Part shown: piece by piece, positions 11,891 through 22,513 of the stretch
Numbering within the stretch: the stretch's first letter is position 1
How the letters are laid out: each line of letters opens with the position of its first letter
NCBI GenBank assembly: GCA_025200525.1
Contig: CM045768.1
Location: 53,569,177 to 53,633,176 of the forward strand
Reading direction: 5' to 3'
Source: Camellia lanceoleosa
Lineage: Eukaryota; Streptophyta; Magnoliopsida; Ericales; Theaceae
DNA: 64,000 nucleotides
The notes under the pieces: model-generated
The model's input: the letters and a program-made list of their open reading frames with translations, nothing else
What the model was told of the DNA's origin: nothing
The model's database searches: none
Made by a program: the position numbers and the translations under genes

Positions 11891-12940
11891 TTAATCTATC
11901 CCTTGCTCTTGTACTTGATCTTTTTCTTGATCATGACTAGTAATAGGATCATAAGATCTTTTGTTAGTACTAGTCTCTTGTCTAGTTTTATTAGGAAACG
12001 CATGTTCAAAGAACGATGCATTCCTAAATTCAATAATAGTATTTACATGCATTTCTGAGTGTTCTAACTTATGAATCAAAAATCGATATGCACTACTACT
12101 CTTGGCATAGCCGATAAATATGCAATTAATGGTTTTCGGACCTATCTTAGTCTTTTTAGGACTTGGAATAGCCACTTTAGCCAAACTCCCCCACATTTTT
12201 AAGTATTTGTAGGATGGTACTCTCTCATGCCACCTTTTATAAAGTGTTTGATTCACTTTCTTTCATGATATTTTATTAAGAATATAATTAGCAGAAAGTA
12301 TTGCTTCCCGCCACAAGTTCTGAGGTAATCCAAAACTTATTAACGTGGCATTCAACACTTCTTTTAAAGTCCTATTTTTGTTTTCAGCAATTCCATTTCG
12401 CTGAGGTGAGTAAGGAGCGATGGTTTGATGAATTATTCCATGTTCTTTACAAAAATCACCAAAAGGTAATTCATATTCACCACCTCTATCACTTCTTAGA
12501 ATTTTAATTTTCTTGCCAAGTTGATTTTCAACTTCATTCTTATATTGAATGAAAGTTTCCAAAGTTTCGTCTTTGGTTCGAATTAAATAAACATAACTAT
12601 ATCTAGTATAGCCATCTATGAAAATAATAAAATATTTTTTTTCACCTCTAATTTGAATTGATTTAAAATCACAAATGTCACTATGAATTAATTCAAGTGG
12701 TTCAGTATTTCTTTCACTTGAATGAAAACGAGTTTTAGTTAATTTTGCCTCAACACAAATTTCACATTTATGATTTGGATCAATTTCAAATTTAGGTAAA
12801 CATTTCATATTAATTAATCTACGCAAAGATTCATAATTAACATGTCCTAGTCTATCATGCCATAAATTTGAAGACTCAAGCAAGTAAGAAGAAGTTGTAT
12901 TTTTATTAATCATAGAAGATATAATAGTCATTACATTCAT
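11891..12940 (-). pseudogene. Copia integrase
   Basis: The frame 12940-12263 has the HHCC zinc-binding region (WHDRLGHVNYESL, then CEICVEAK) and the DDE catalytic core: HSDIC, then RSDRGGEY, then a Glu in IAENKNRT, where the family usually has VVERKNRT. A stop near 12260 separates it from the C-terminal part (12256-11891), which holds the conserved copia segment YKYLKMWGSLAKV and FIGYAKSSSAYRF. The enzyme would insert the cDNA into chromosomal DNA, giving the 5-bp duplication seen at this element's ends. Confidence 0.9.
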
Positions 12941-13011
12941 TTTGAAAGGCCATCATTCATGTAACCTTTTTCTACATACATCTCGTTTTTGGTAAGTATA
13001 AATTTGTCACT

Positions 13012-13353
13012 CTAAAAAACTAGCCTAAACCCACTCTTGCTCAACAAAGATCTGGAAACAAGACTCTTGTGAATATCCGATACATGCAGCACATTGTTGA
13101 GGGTGAGTTCTTTTCCAGATGTCATTTTCAGAATAACATTTCCTTGTCCTTCGGCTTTAGATGTTGAGAAGTTGCCCGTAAACAGTTGTTCTCCATTGTT
13201 CACCACAAAATAGGAGAACATCTTTTTGTTGGCACAAATATGACGAGTAAGACCAGTGTCCATCCACCATTCTTTGAGATTTTCGACAAGTTTGGTTTCA
13301 GACACCACGGCAGAAAGGTTTATGTCATCAACACCATTGGAGATTCGGTCCAC
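13012..13353 (-). pseudogene. Copia protease region
   Basis: The frame contains WWMDTGLTRHICANK, the aspartic-protease active site of copia elements (normally DTG[SA]TRHIC), here with Leu after the DTG. It continues with LNNVLHVSDIHKSLVSRSLL, which leads into the pre-integrase region. The protease would cleave the polyprotein. It is out of frame with the zinc knuckle upstream and the integrase downstream. Confidence 0.85.
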
Positions 13354-13387
13354 TTCAGTGACATTGGCTTAAGTAGGTTTCTTACTT

Positions 13388-13553
13388 GAACTTCTTTTTC
13401 CTTTGCGCTTGCTACGACAATCTTTGGCCCAGTGTCCTTCTTTGTCACAGATGTACCATTTGACATTAAACTTGAATTTCTTGGTTTCCCCTCCCTTAGA
13501 GTCTTGTAAGGAACTTTCTCTGTTATGTTTCTATTTCTTTGCTTTTGGAGCAT
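13388..13553 (-). pseudogene. Copia gag zinc knuckle with a missing first cysteine
   Basis: On the minus strand, in a frame different from the long overlapping frame, the sequence reads KWYICDKEGHWAKDCRSKRK. This is a CX2CX4HX4C knuckle whose first Cys is Trp (TGG instead of TGY). The knuckle normally binds element RNA for packaging, so this copy should not bind zinc properly. Confidence 0.75.
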
Positions 13554-13635
13554 GTTTCACCACATTAGCCTTGGACTCCATAGGATGTTTTCCAACACTC
13601 TTCTCAGAAGTCCGGTTGTCTTCTTTAATTCTCAG

Positions 13636-14258
13636 TCACACAATTAATTCTTCCAAAGTCATTTCTTTGAGCTTATGCTTGAGATAGTTCTTGAATTCCT
13701 TCCATCCTTGTGGTAATTTTTCAATGAGGGCAGCGACTTGGAAGGACTCGCTTATTGACATGCCTTCTGCATGGATGTCATGCAGGATAAGTTGGAGATC
13801 TTGAACTTGGATGATCACAGTCTTTGAATCAACCAGCACAAAATCTAAAAATTTGTCCACCACGAATTTCTTCAAGCCAGCATCTTCTGTTTTGTATTTT
13901 CTCTCCAATGACTCCCATAATTCCTTTGTCGTCTTAATAGGGCTATAAATGTTGTACAATGTATTATCAAGCCCATTCCAGATATAGTTGTGGAAAAGGA
14001 AATACGCATGCTTCCAAACATCGACCGCAACAACCACTTGTTGGTCGGTTTCATCCTCTTTCAACACAGGAGCATCTTCACAAAGGAAATGCGCCAGATT
14101 TAATATAGTAAGATAGAATAGCATTTTCTGCTGCCATCTTTTAAAGTCAATTCCTAGGAACTTTTCTGGCTTTTCCGGTGATTCATTGGGACTGTCACAA
14201 CAATAGAAGGGATTGGAGCAATCGCAACACTGGTCGAATTCAAAGTTTCAGTAGCCAT
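13636..14258 (-). pseudogene. Copia gag
   Basis: The likely start is the ATG at 14258 (MATETLNST...). About 25 codons later the frame shifts by one base, and the conserved gag then runs from about 14190 to 13636. Key stretches are KFLGIDFKRWQQKM, YNIYSPIKTTKELWESLE, and LIEKLPQGWKEFKNYLKHK near the end. This matches the gag of plant copia elements that act as coat protein of virus-like particles. An LTR and an A/T-rich leader (14259-14645) precede it. Confidence 0.85.
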
Positions 14259-14645
14259 CAAATTCTAAATTATAAAATAGAATTTAAATTAGAATTGTAT
14301 ACTACACAGAAAATTAAACCAAAAAAAACACATAATATAATTCTATAAAAAATAAAAGAAACAAAGTTGTAACTTTTATTTTAAAGTAATTTGAAAATAA
14401 ACTTTTATTTAATCAAATTAACTCCACACAAAATATTATTTCTGTAAACTTCAAAAATTAAAATACTGAAAATCGAAATTTTAATTAATGAAAACCCATA
14501 AAATTGTTTCTGAAAATGCAGAATTAATTTTTGACAAACTACACATGGAAAATAATTTCTGTAATAAAAAGAAAGAAGAAAGAATGAAAGGAAACAAACG
14601 AAAAACATTATGTAGAAACAGAATAATTTGAATCTGTCTTAAAAT

Positions 14646-15587
14646 TGTTGGAACAATCTTCTGTGTAAAAAATTAAACTAAAACAAACAAAATAATTTAC
14701 TTACAGAAAGTTCTTGTTTCGGAAAATAAAAACAGCAAGACTATGATCAAGTTGAGTGTGTGTGACACTCTGTCCTTGAGACAGATTCGCCGCCGCACAG
14801 GTGTTCACAGGCTAATGGCGTCTATCTCTTAGGATACAATTACCAAAAATCACAGATTGTAGTAGCACTACAAACAATCTGTCAGACAAACCAAACCTGA
14901 GTTCTGCAACTCACATAAGGAAATGAGAAAGGAAAATGGAATGACTTGATTCTATTGGAGGGTCCTGAATTTATAGGCCAAGAGGTGTCTGTTCGAAAAG
15001 GTAAAAAACCCTTCAAACAAGTAATTCAAATTCGAATTCGAATTTTGGGCACAAACGTTTGAATTAATCCGTTAGGATTTCAAATTTTGCCCGCAAGAAT
15101 TTGAACAAATGCAAATGGATTTTGTCCAAAAAATTAAGTTAGGACTCGACCCAACCCACAACCCGCACCTACGCTTGGCTCAAACGGTGGCAACAGTGCG
15201 AGCGCGTGTGTGGTGGATTTAGGTCAAGCCCATTTTGTCCATAACTCCCCTCCTTACAAAACTTGGGGTGTCCCTTGGGGCCCACCCCAAGTATGTCAAC
15301 CTAAAGCTTATATACTCATATAAGCTCTTTTATTGTTTCTATATGGGACACCTAAAATAAAGTAACTCACATTTGACTTTTCAACTTCCCATTTCATGAA
15401 ATCAAAAACAACGTCAACTTCCTATTCACTCCTAAATGATTTTGACAATCCGTCTTCACCGTGTGACTTGCCATGTGACAAGAAACATGTCACCACTTGG
15501 ACCCACCTCAAAAGACGTGTGGGCCCCACTCAAATTTGGGCTCAAAAATGGCCAAAAATAAGCCTATAAAACCAAAAATGTCCAACA
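14646..15587 (-). repeat. 5' LTR of the copia element
   Basis: 942 bp, TGTTGG...CCAACA, similar to 8665-9715 along its length but shortened by internal deletions. It lies upstream of gag on the minus strand and would contain the promoter. The adjacent interior (AATTTTAAGACAG on the minus strand) does not show the common TGGTATCAGAGC primer site, so the priming tRNA is unclear. Confidence 0.9.
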
Positions 15588-15592
15588 ATATA

Positions 15593-16690
15593 AAGAAAGG
15601 GAAAGAAGGGGAAAAAAACAATGAATCAAATAAACAAAACAAAAGCAAAGCACCCAAATATTCAAATTCATGTGAACCAAACACTTATCCCAATTGTTTC
15701 ACGAAACATAACAAAACAAGTGCTTCACTTTGTTAAAAATAAAAAATAAAAAATTCACCTTCTTTACAATGAAAAATAACAGTGAAAATGAGATTTATTA
15801 GTCTTTCATGTTCCATGCTACACTTAAACAACCAGCTCAACCCCAAGCATAATTTGGTTATTGTGATAGAGCAGAGAAATCATTTCAAATAATACCCATT
15901 AATGAAAAAATATACTAATTACTTCTACAGCACCTGCACCAAGGTCAACTCTACCATTAATATATATAAAAAAAATCATGAGTAAAATAATAAAGAAATA
16001 GGTGGAAAGGAAATGCATTACTTGAACAAGGGATCTATTTTTGCTGAATTTTGACAAGTTACTTCAATCACAACCATCATGCATTACCCTTTGCTTAAAC
16101 ATGTCATTATCTGGGAAACCATGATTGATTGTCTTTAATTTCCCATGACAATTTACATAATAAATTTTCAATATCATTAACCTCTGTTTTTACATAAATG
16201 TTTTCCCCAAAACTAGTTTATGTTGCAATTTTTGTTAGAAGTTACTATTATGACACTTTATGCAATAAAGTGTAGAGAACAAGAGAAGAGAGACTCGCTC
16301 ACCCGATAAACAATCATTGGGCATTTTGTAGGATATTGATATGTGTTACATTACTCGAACGTGATTAGTTTACATCATGGGGCTGGCCATAACATTTATG
16401 TTGATATTTTGGCTAACAACATGAGAGTGGCAATTGGTGATTGGTGTTTGATCTCATATGGCAATGCCATGTGGCACTACCTAATAAGGTTTCTCGACCA
16501 CGGATAACTACTACTAAAAATAAAAAAATAATAAAGTAAATTATTTTCCTATTAATCAAACACATTCATCCAGTTGCAAGATAGACTCATTGGCACATTC
16601 ATCAAACACTTGCAAGACAACTTATGAACATACAACCATCAAGCCCATGAAAATCGATGTGCATGAAACTACCATTGATACTTATGTGAA
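15593..16690. other. Spacer without an identifiable gene
   Basis: AT-rich sequence with a purine-rich start (15593-15640). I see no supported coding, RNA or repeat feature. It includes the continuation of the DNA into which the full-length copia element inserted. Confidence 0.5.
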
Positions 16691-17093
16691 CTATTGGAAA
16701 TTGGGTCGGGTTTAGAACCTATAATCAATTGAGTCGTCCATGGTGGCATGAACCAAGACCTATAAGGAGAGACCCAGTCAAAGTAGACTTGGATTAACTT
16801 ATCCTGGGGATAAGTGTGATTAACCCACTATCTCATCTGTTGAAGAGATAGAGAATCAATCTCTTGTAGTCTTCTCTATTTTTTCTTCTCTCTCCATAAA
16901 AACACATAATAGCCTTTGTACTGTGAAAACTGTGGGTAGTTTTCTAGTAGTTCTACTGCATTGTTGGAAATTATTCGAAAACATCAATAGAGGCACGTGA
17001 TTCACCCACATGATCTATGGATTCAATTTGAGTGTAAAAGGTATGCCCGAATCCATTTATTTTCACTGTGTATTATTTTTTATTTTTCCTACA
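16691..17093 (+). mobile_element. Probable 5' LTR of a third copia element
   Basis: The right border is firm: TTTTTCCTACA ends at 17093 and is followed at once by a tRNA-Met primer site. The left border is only inferred from TATTGGAAATTGGGTCGGG at 16691, which resembles a copia LTR start (TGTTGG...) with a G-to-A change. No partner LTR is present in the window. Confidence 0.5.
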
Positions 17094-17094
17094 T

Positions 17095-17111
17095 TGGTAT
17101 CAGAGCCATTG
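17095..17111 (+). promoter_or_regulatory. Primer-binding site for initiator tRNA-Met
   Basis: TGGTATCAGAGCCATTG starts two bases after the LTR end. TGGTATCAGAGC is the standard copia primer site complementary to the 3' end of initiator tRNA-Met. Confidence 0.9.
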
Positions 17112-18477
17112 TTGGGTGTTTTCGTATTATTTGTATATGAATATATGTACAAATATGATTTGTGCATAAAAATTGATATTTTTTTAACCATCTCTGGTCG
17201 TCTTAAATTTTTTAAATGTTGTAGTCCATATAATATAGAACATATATGCAAAGTTTTGAAAAAATTGGGCAGTCAGATTTTGAGAAAAATGGAGATTCAT
17301 TTAATTTTTGCAACTTTGACTGCATGCTAGTTTTGCATGCTTTGTTTTCATGTTGTAAAAATTATATATTTGAAATCTTTGTTTCGAGACCTTTGAAACA
17401 GCATATTATGGGCCTAATTCCGACTTACGATTAAGGAGAAAACTCAAACACTAATTTTGGGTGAGAGTTGGAGCCATTGGAGAAAAAGATAAACTACTAC
17501 GTGCGCGGATGTCAGCGTGACATGTGTGCTGATGTCATTGTGACACGCTGTGAGCCACGTGCTGAGCCGAGCCGCAAAAGACGTGGCTGCTTGTAGTTGT
17601 GTTAAGGCCCTATTTGTTTGTTTTTTAATTAAAGGCTACATTAATTGCTTTTATTATTCGTTATAATTTTGATTGAAGCATGGCTTATACCGTTGGACTT
17701 GTAATTAATTTTTCTACAAGATGTTAAAGTTTCAAAATTTTATGGAAAATAAAATATTTTTTGTTAATGAATAATTCAATATTTTTATGTTAAAGTGCTC
17801 GTGGGGGAGCATAACTTGGATTCTGGACTTGAAATTTTTACAGTAGACTACTGTTATGTAATCTTATTTACTGGTATAATTTTGGTATTTTTTTAGATTC
17901 TATAATATTTATTTCTGATTTTCTGTGTAATTATTAATTAATTGTAATTTTAGAAAATTTCATAAAATTACAAAAAAATATAGAAATATGTTATGGCATT
18001 ATTTAAATACTGTAAATAGCATGTTAAATTTCTTTTAAATGAATAGAACTTGTAGTAAGTTGTTATTTTAAATAGCATGATTTATTTATATTGGTGAATT
18101 TTAATTCCATGATTAAATATTCTAATATGTTTTCTTTTATGAATTACATTGAGATGTTATCATGTGGAGTTAAATATTTTATCATGCTTCAGATATGCTA
18201 TAGTTAGTAGAAGGTTGTTCGGTTGAGAGAAATCTTTGTAGACTTATTCTCCAAAATTAATATTTTGTTCATGAATTAAATTAAAATTTGGATAATTGTC
18301 ACTTGTGGCGCAAGAGATGATTACGAGCATAGTGGATTTTCGATCTTGTGACTTGTGTAATATTGTCACTATTTAATTTAGATTTTTGCAACAAAATTAT
18401 ATTGTGATATGCTAATCAAATTAATCTCAATGCGCATTTTTCCCTCTAATTAACTTTGCTTATGGAATTTAATTTGA
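17112..18477 (+). other. Untranslated leader of the third copia element
   Basis: This 1.4-kb AT-rich stretch lies between the primer site and the gag start codon and has no long supported frame. A GC-richer island at 17499-17580 with repeated ACGTG/GTGACA strings interrupts it. Confidence 0.5.
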
Positions 18478-18519
18478 ATGGCGTTTACCACTAAGCGCAA
18501 GGCTAACAAGGTTGTTATA
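18478..18519 (+). pseudogene. First 14 codons of a copia gag, cut by the gypsy insertion
   Basis: ATG at 18478 opens MAFTTKRKANKVV, a basic N-terminus as expected for a copia gag following its LTR, primer site and leader. The frame is abruptly replaced at 18520 by the TGTAGACACC start of the gypsy LTR. The remainder of this copia element is not in the window, which suggests deletion or rearrangement. Confidence 0.55.
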
Positions 18520-18836
18520 TGTAGACACCCCATTTTTGACGGCCCTTAAGACTTGGACGCCACTGATTGATCACTCAATAATGAATGTGTACGCTTGCCG
18601 AATGCTTGACTTCCATAGCAGGAAACCTCAGTTTTGAACCTTCAAACCTTGTACCTTGTTTTGGACCAAAGCAGTGATTTTTCAGGACTGTGCCTCTAGG
18701 GACCTGCTGTCCACTAATGTGACCTGCCGCCCACTAGTGCAAAAACTCAGATATTTTCTGCCAACTGTCCCCCCATGTGCATGCACCATTCCAGCTGTAT
18801 GTATACAGATATTTTCGAGATAGCCACATGATTTTC

Positions 18837-18844
18837 TATATATA
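18837..18844 (+). promoter_or_regulatory. TATA box of the LTR promoter
   Basis: TATATATA is followed about 70 bases later by a CT-rich leader (18914-18945). The same arrangement (TATATATAT at 28662 and a long CT run after it) is kept in the solo LTR, which supports a functional promoter position. Confidence 0.6.
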
Positions 18845-20254
18845 GATGACCTCCCCTCTTGGTTTCAAGGTTTGAAAAATTGAGGAGTGAGAAAATATTT
18901 TTGGAAGAGCAAAATTCTTTCTCTTTACAATTCTCTCTCTCTCTTGCAACTTACATAGCCTTTTCTCAAACACTCTAAACTAAACCTAGAGAGTTCCTTA
19001 CTGAGGTGAATTGGGCTTGAATTTTAGCTCTTGAGGCACTTGAGAGTGTGCAATTAGTGATTTGTAACTCAATGGTTCATTCATTTTCAAGAGGTATACC
19101 TTCTAGTGCTTTTTGTACTATCTTTACACAACTTGTTTTCTACCATTTCTTGCTGTTTTTAAGCTGTTTATTACCTGTGTTTTTGGGCTAAAACTTGTGG
19201 TTTAAGGCCATTAAAGGTAGAGGGGTTGATAACCCTTCTTTGAACCTTGTTTCTAAGGCCTTTGCCCTTGTGTTTCTCACCTTCTCATCATCTTTTTTTG
19301 AGCCTTTTACCACTGTTTTTCAAAGGTTTTTCAAAGGAAAAAATCATGTTTTGAAGTCCCAAAAGTGGAGGGGTTAGCCTCCCCTCCTTATGCTTATGTG
19401 CTAGTTTTAATTCCTCAATATTTTAGCTAATTGTTATAGTTATTTTTATCTTAATTCCAGCACTTTTTTGGACTATTTTAGCACTGTTTTAGGACTATTT
19501 TTATGTGTTAGCTTCATTCATGCTTTGTATAGTATGCTTGTAGTGTAATGGTCCTCATAGGTTTAGTGTTTTAGGCCTTAGCCACCAACCTATTTGAGTT
19601 GATAGCATTTATTTCTTGTTTTCCAGACTTGTTTTTTTTTTTTTATCTCTAATCACCTCTTCTCGGCTTTTTCTTTGTTTTGAAAGTTATTTCAAACTAC
19701 TTGCTTGTTTAAACTTCAGATAGAGGTATTGTGCTAAATGGTTTAACCAACGGCATGGTGTCTCTCTCATGTCTAAAACAACTCTTTGTTTGATGCTCCT
19801 TTCCATTAGAGGACTTAAAGCTCATTTTTGGACTCAATGAATTAAGGAATGGATAGTAATTAAAATGAAGTAATAAAATTGGGACTCAAAGTGTTGCAAG
19901 ATAATAAGAGGATTTGTGTTCAATCGGACATTAGTTGAACACATGGAGACTTGAGTCATTTCATACTTGTTAAGTGATGAAATGGTTCAAGTTTCCAAGG
20001 TCAACCACTTTCCTTGATCAATCATGATAGGGAGGAGGTTTTTGAGAGTCTTTTATTATGCATTTATTAAATTATGTCCCTTGATTCATTAGTCATCATG
20101 TAATAAAATTGGGTTAATTGCTGATTTGCGGATCAAACTTATCCCTTCTTTGACCTATTTGCTGATAAGGAGAGACAGGGTGGACAAACATCCCCTAAAA
20201 ATACTCTGGTGTATGCTCTGTTTGTCCTCTATTGCTATATGAGAGAACCAAAAT

Positions 20255-20345
20255 CAATGGCCGACAGGCCACTTTTACTGGATGGCATCCCACTTTTAGT
20301 GGGTGGTCGGCCACTACTTTTGGGTTACTGGCCACTTGTTCCATG
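20255..20345 (+). repeat. GGCCAC-motif cluster in the LTR
   Basis: GGCCAC recurs at about 20268, 20308 and 20330 within imperfect repeats of the type GG(T)CGGCCACTACTTTTG. Equivalent clusters occur in the other LTR copies of this family at 30128-30232 and, inverted, at 41505-41620. Confidence 0.6.
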
Positions 20346-21725
20346 CAAGCAGTGTCCTTTTTCCAATAGAGTAGAGCAGGAGCTGAGGTGAAAAACATGT
20401 GCAATTTTCTAACTATGCAACAGAGGTATTCTGGCAGCAAAATAGTGGACTTTTTCAAGTGGAAATCTGAGTGCATACGCAAGCATTCCTCACTTCCCAA
20501 GGTCAAGTAGTTAAAGTAGTTAATTACTTAGCTTAGCTATTTCTTTTGGTTATTCATGTTGTTAATTTGTAATTAATTAGTTAGTTCCAATTTGTAATAA
20601 TTAGCTAGAATAGTTAATTAATTATGGTGTTGTAGCATAGTTAGTTTATTTAATTTGTTTTGTAAATAGTTAGTTAATTAGGTAATTAATTAGCTAGTCC
20701 ATTCATTCAGACCCTCTTGTGCGAGAGCCAATATGTAATAATGTGCATGTCTTCCAACCCTACGTCTTTCTCCCCTTTATTTACTTGCTTATGATGGGTA
20801 GTTTAGAACATCATGTTTCTTTTAGCATACTCCATGTTTGAATCCACTTGTCTTGCATATATCGAGGCTCGGTTCATCATTCTAACAATACATTGTTATT
20901 TAAATACTTCTTTGAAAAGGTGTTTAAACTACATGCTATCAAATTGATTCACATGTCATAATTAGTAGCCAAGCCTATTAGTTGCATATCGCATGTGTTG
21001 CATTAGTTAAGGGCATGCATGTTTTCTAACTCTTTTGTTTATTTTGGCTTGCCTTGGAGTATGAGGTGAGCATTTTTGTGCTTTAGCATATCGCATGTGT
21101 GTGGTTATTGCCATGTCTAGCATGTTTGCCATGAGGCTAATTGCTTAATTGCTATAATTACTTGAATGCCTGTGGATAAAGTCTAAATTGCTTAAATTGG
21201 AATAATTTGAGTAATGTACATATGCGATCACTTTTTCAAGTGGTACATATTCGAAACAATTTTCAAAACAAACATGAATCGAAATGTTCCAATTTTTGCA
21301 AATTAGTCTATACTTGTGTGCGCATCATATAGTAATGTTAGACTAATAACCGGAACAAGAGCATATAATGTAAATAAGATTCACATTATGATTAGTAGAG
21401 GTCGATCTTTGATCAAGCAAGTGGGGTGCTCAAAAGTTCCCAAGCCGAGACAATCTTGGTGATGACGGACACGTGGCCTCTGGCACGAGTCATGGGTTTT
21501 CTAAATTTCCCAAAAATACTTAGACGGCGACTCTGTATCTGGCAAAGCAGTCCATTTTTGGCATTTTGATTCAAAATCGATTTTCCAAAAGATTTGTCAG
21601 ATTTGGACTCTTTGGTGTTTATCTATTTCACATTGCACTTGTGAGATCAGATTCAGAACTGCGAAAGTCTGAACTGTAAGGCTAGTCATATTCAAAAAGA
21701 GCACGAAAAGTCGAGCTATAGTTTC

Positions 21726-21742
21726 TGGCGACTCTACTAGGG
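21726..21742 (+). promoter_or_regulatory. Putative primer-binding site of the Tat-type element
   Basis: TGGCGACTCTACTAGGG follows the LTR end by five bases. It starts with the TGG complementary to the tRNA CCA end and has the position expected of a primer site. The cognate tRNA cannot be named with certainty from memory. Confidence 0.65.
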
Positions 21743-22513
21743 AATTAGAGAACTTGACTCTAACTTCATGATGTGAAATTTTATCTACAATTATATGTTC
21801 TTTGCATTGTATTTGCATTGATGCGCTTAAGTGACTGTGTTTGCCATCTGCTATTCTTGGACAATTTGCCGGAGGCTTGCCCAAAAGCTTGCCAAAAAGT
21901 TGACCGGTCGTGGGCTCTGCCATGATGGGAACACAACCCTTGGATCTGGACCACCGCTGTACCATTTGATCATGTTTTCACTTCTCGGTGTTAGGTGTAA
22001 GAGGTATATTAGGTAGTCTTGTTGAGGTACCCCTTTTTCACCATTTGGCCTAGCTGCATATAGAAAAGCCATAGAGACTATTCCAAACTAGGACAGGATG
22101 CTTACCCAAAATACAGGATTGCATGAAATCACTTGTTTGAAATAGTGAAACCTAGTTCATGACAAAATTAGGACAGGGTAACCCTACCCCCTCATAGGAG
22201 TGTTTCGACTCTCTCTTAACTGGTATGTGCTTTACAGTGAAATTATACAGGAATATGCATAGCAATTGCAAATGTGGTATCTGTTTTAGGGGGCACAATT
22301 TAGTGTGGAGTACAGTCCTCAGCTTTGATCATGTCTGTGTTGATAATATCTTAGTTGAGGCGCTGTGCAATTTCTGATTGTTGCTCTTTTGCTTTATTTA
22401 TTTTTGCATGGTAGTTTTAAACCATAGCTTCAGAAAGTTTAGATATCCCCCAAGTACTCTGGACCCGAGTCAGAAGACTTTGTAAAGCCGGGGATCTTGT
22501 TCAGGGACAACCC
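21743..22513 (+). other. Leader between primer site and gag
   Basis: Non-coding 5' leader of the Tat-type element. No supported frame or structured motif was found. Confidence 0.5.

Larger units (their letters stand above)
8665..15587 (-). mobile_element. Full-length, mutated Ty1/copia retrotransposon
   Basis: Two similar LTRs (8665-9715 and 14646-15587), both TGTTGGAACAATC...ATGTCCAACA, flank a minus-strand interior. ATATA flanks the whole as a 5-bp target duplication (8660-8664 and 15588-15592). Order on the minus strand is LTR, gag, zinc knuckle, protease, integrase, reverse transcriptase, RNase H, purine tract, LTR. That order, with integrase before reverse transcriptase, is diagnostic of copia. 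All domains are recognisable but interrupted by stops and frameshifts, so the copy is not autonomous. The LTRs differ by at least two deletions of tens of bases, so the insertion is not very recent. Confidence 0.93.
18520..21720 (+). repeat. 5' LTR of the Tat-type element
   Basis: It starts TGTAGACACCCCATTTTTGA and ends GAGCTATA just before the primer site; the canonical CA end is changed to TA. It matches the solo LTRs at 28279-31709 (same strand) and 40201-46083 (opposite strand) at the start, the 3' end and many internal blocks. It is non-coding. Confidence 0.88.

Noticed and set aside
20195..20506. Minus-strand frame across the GGCCAC cluster (also 30006-30359)
   Set aside because: It lies inside LTRs and differs between copies; the peptide repeats follow from DNA repeats.
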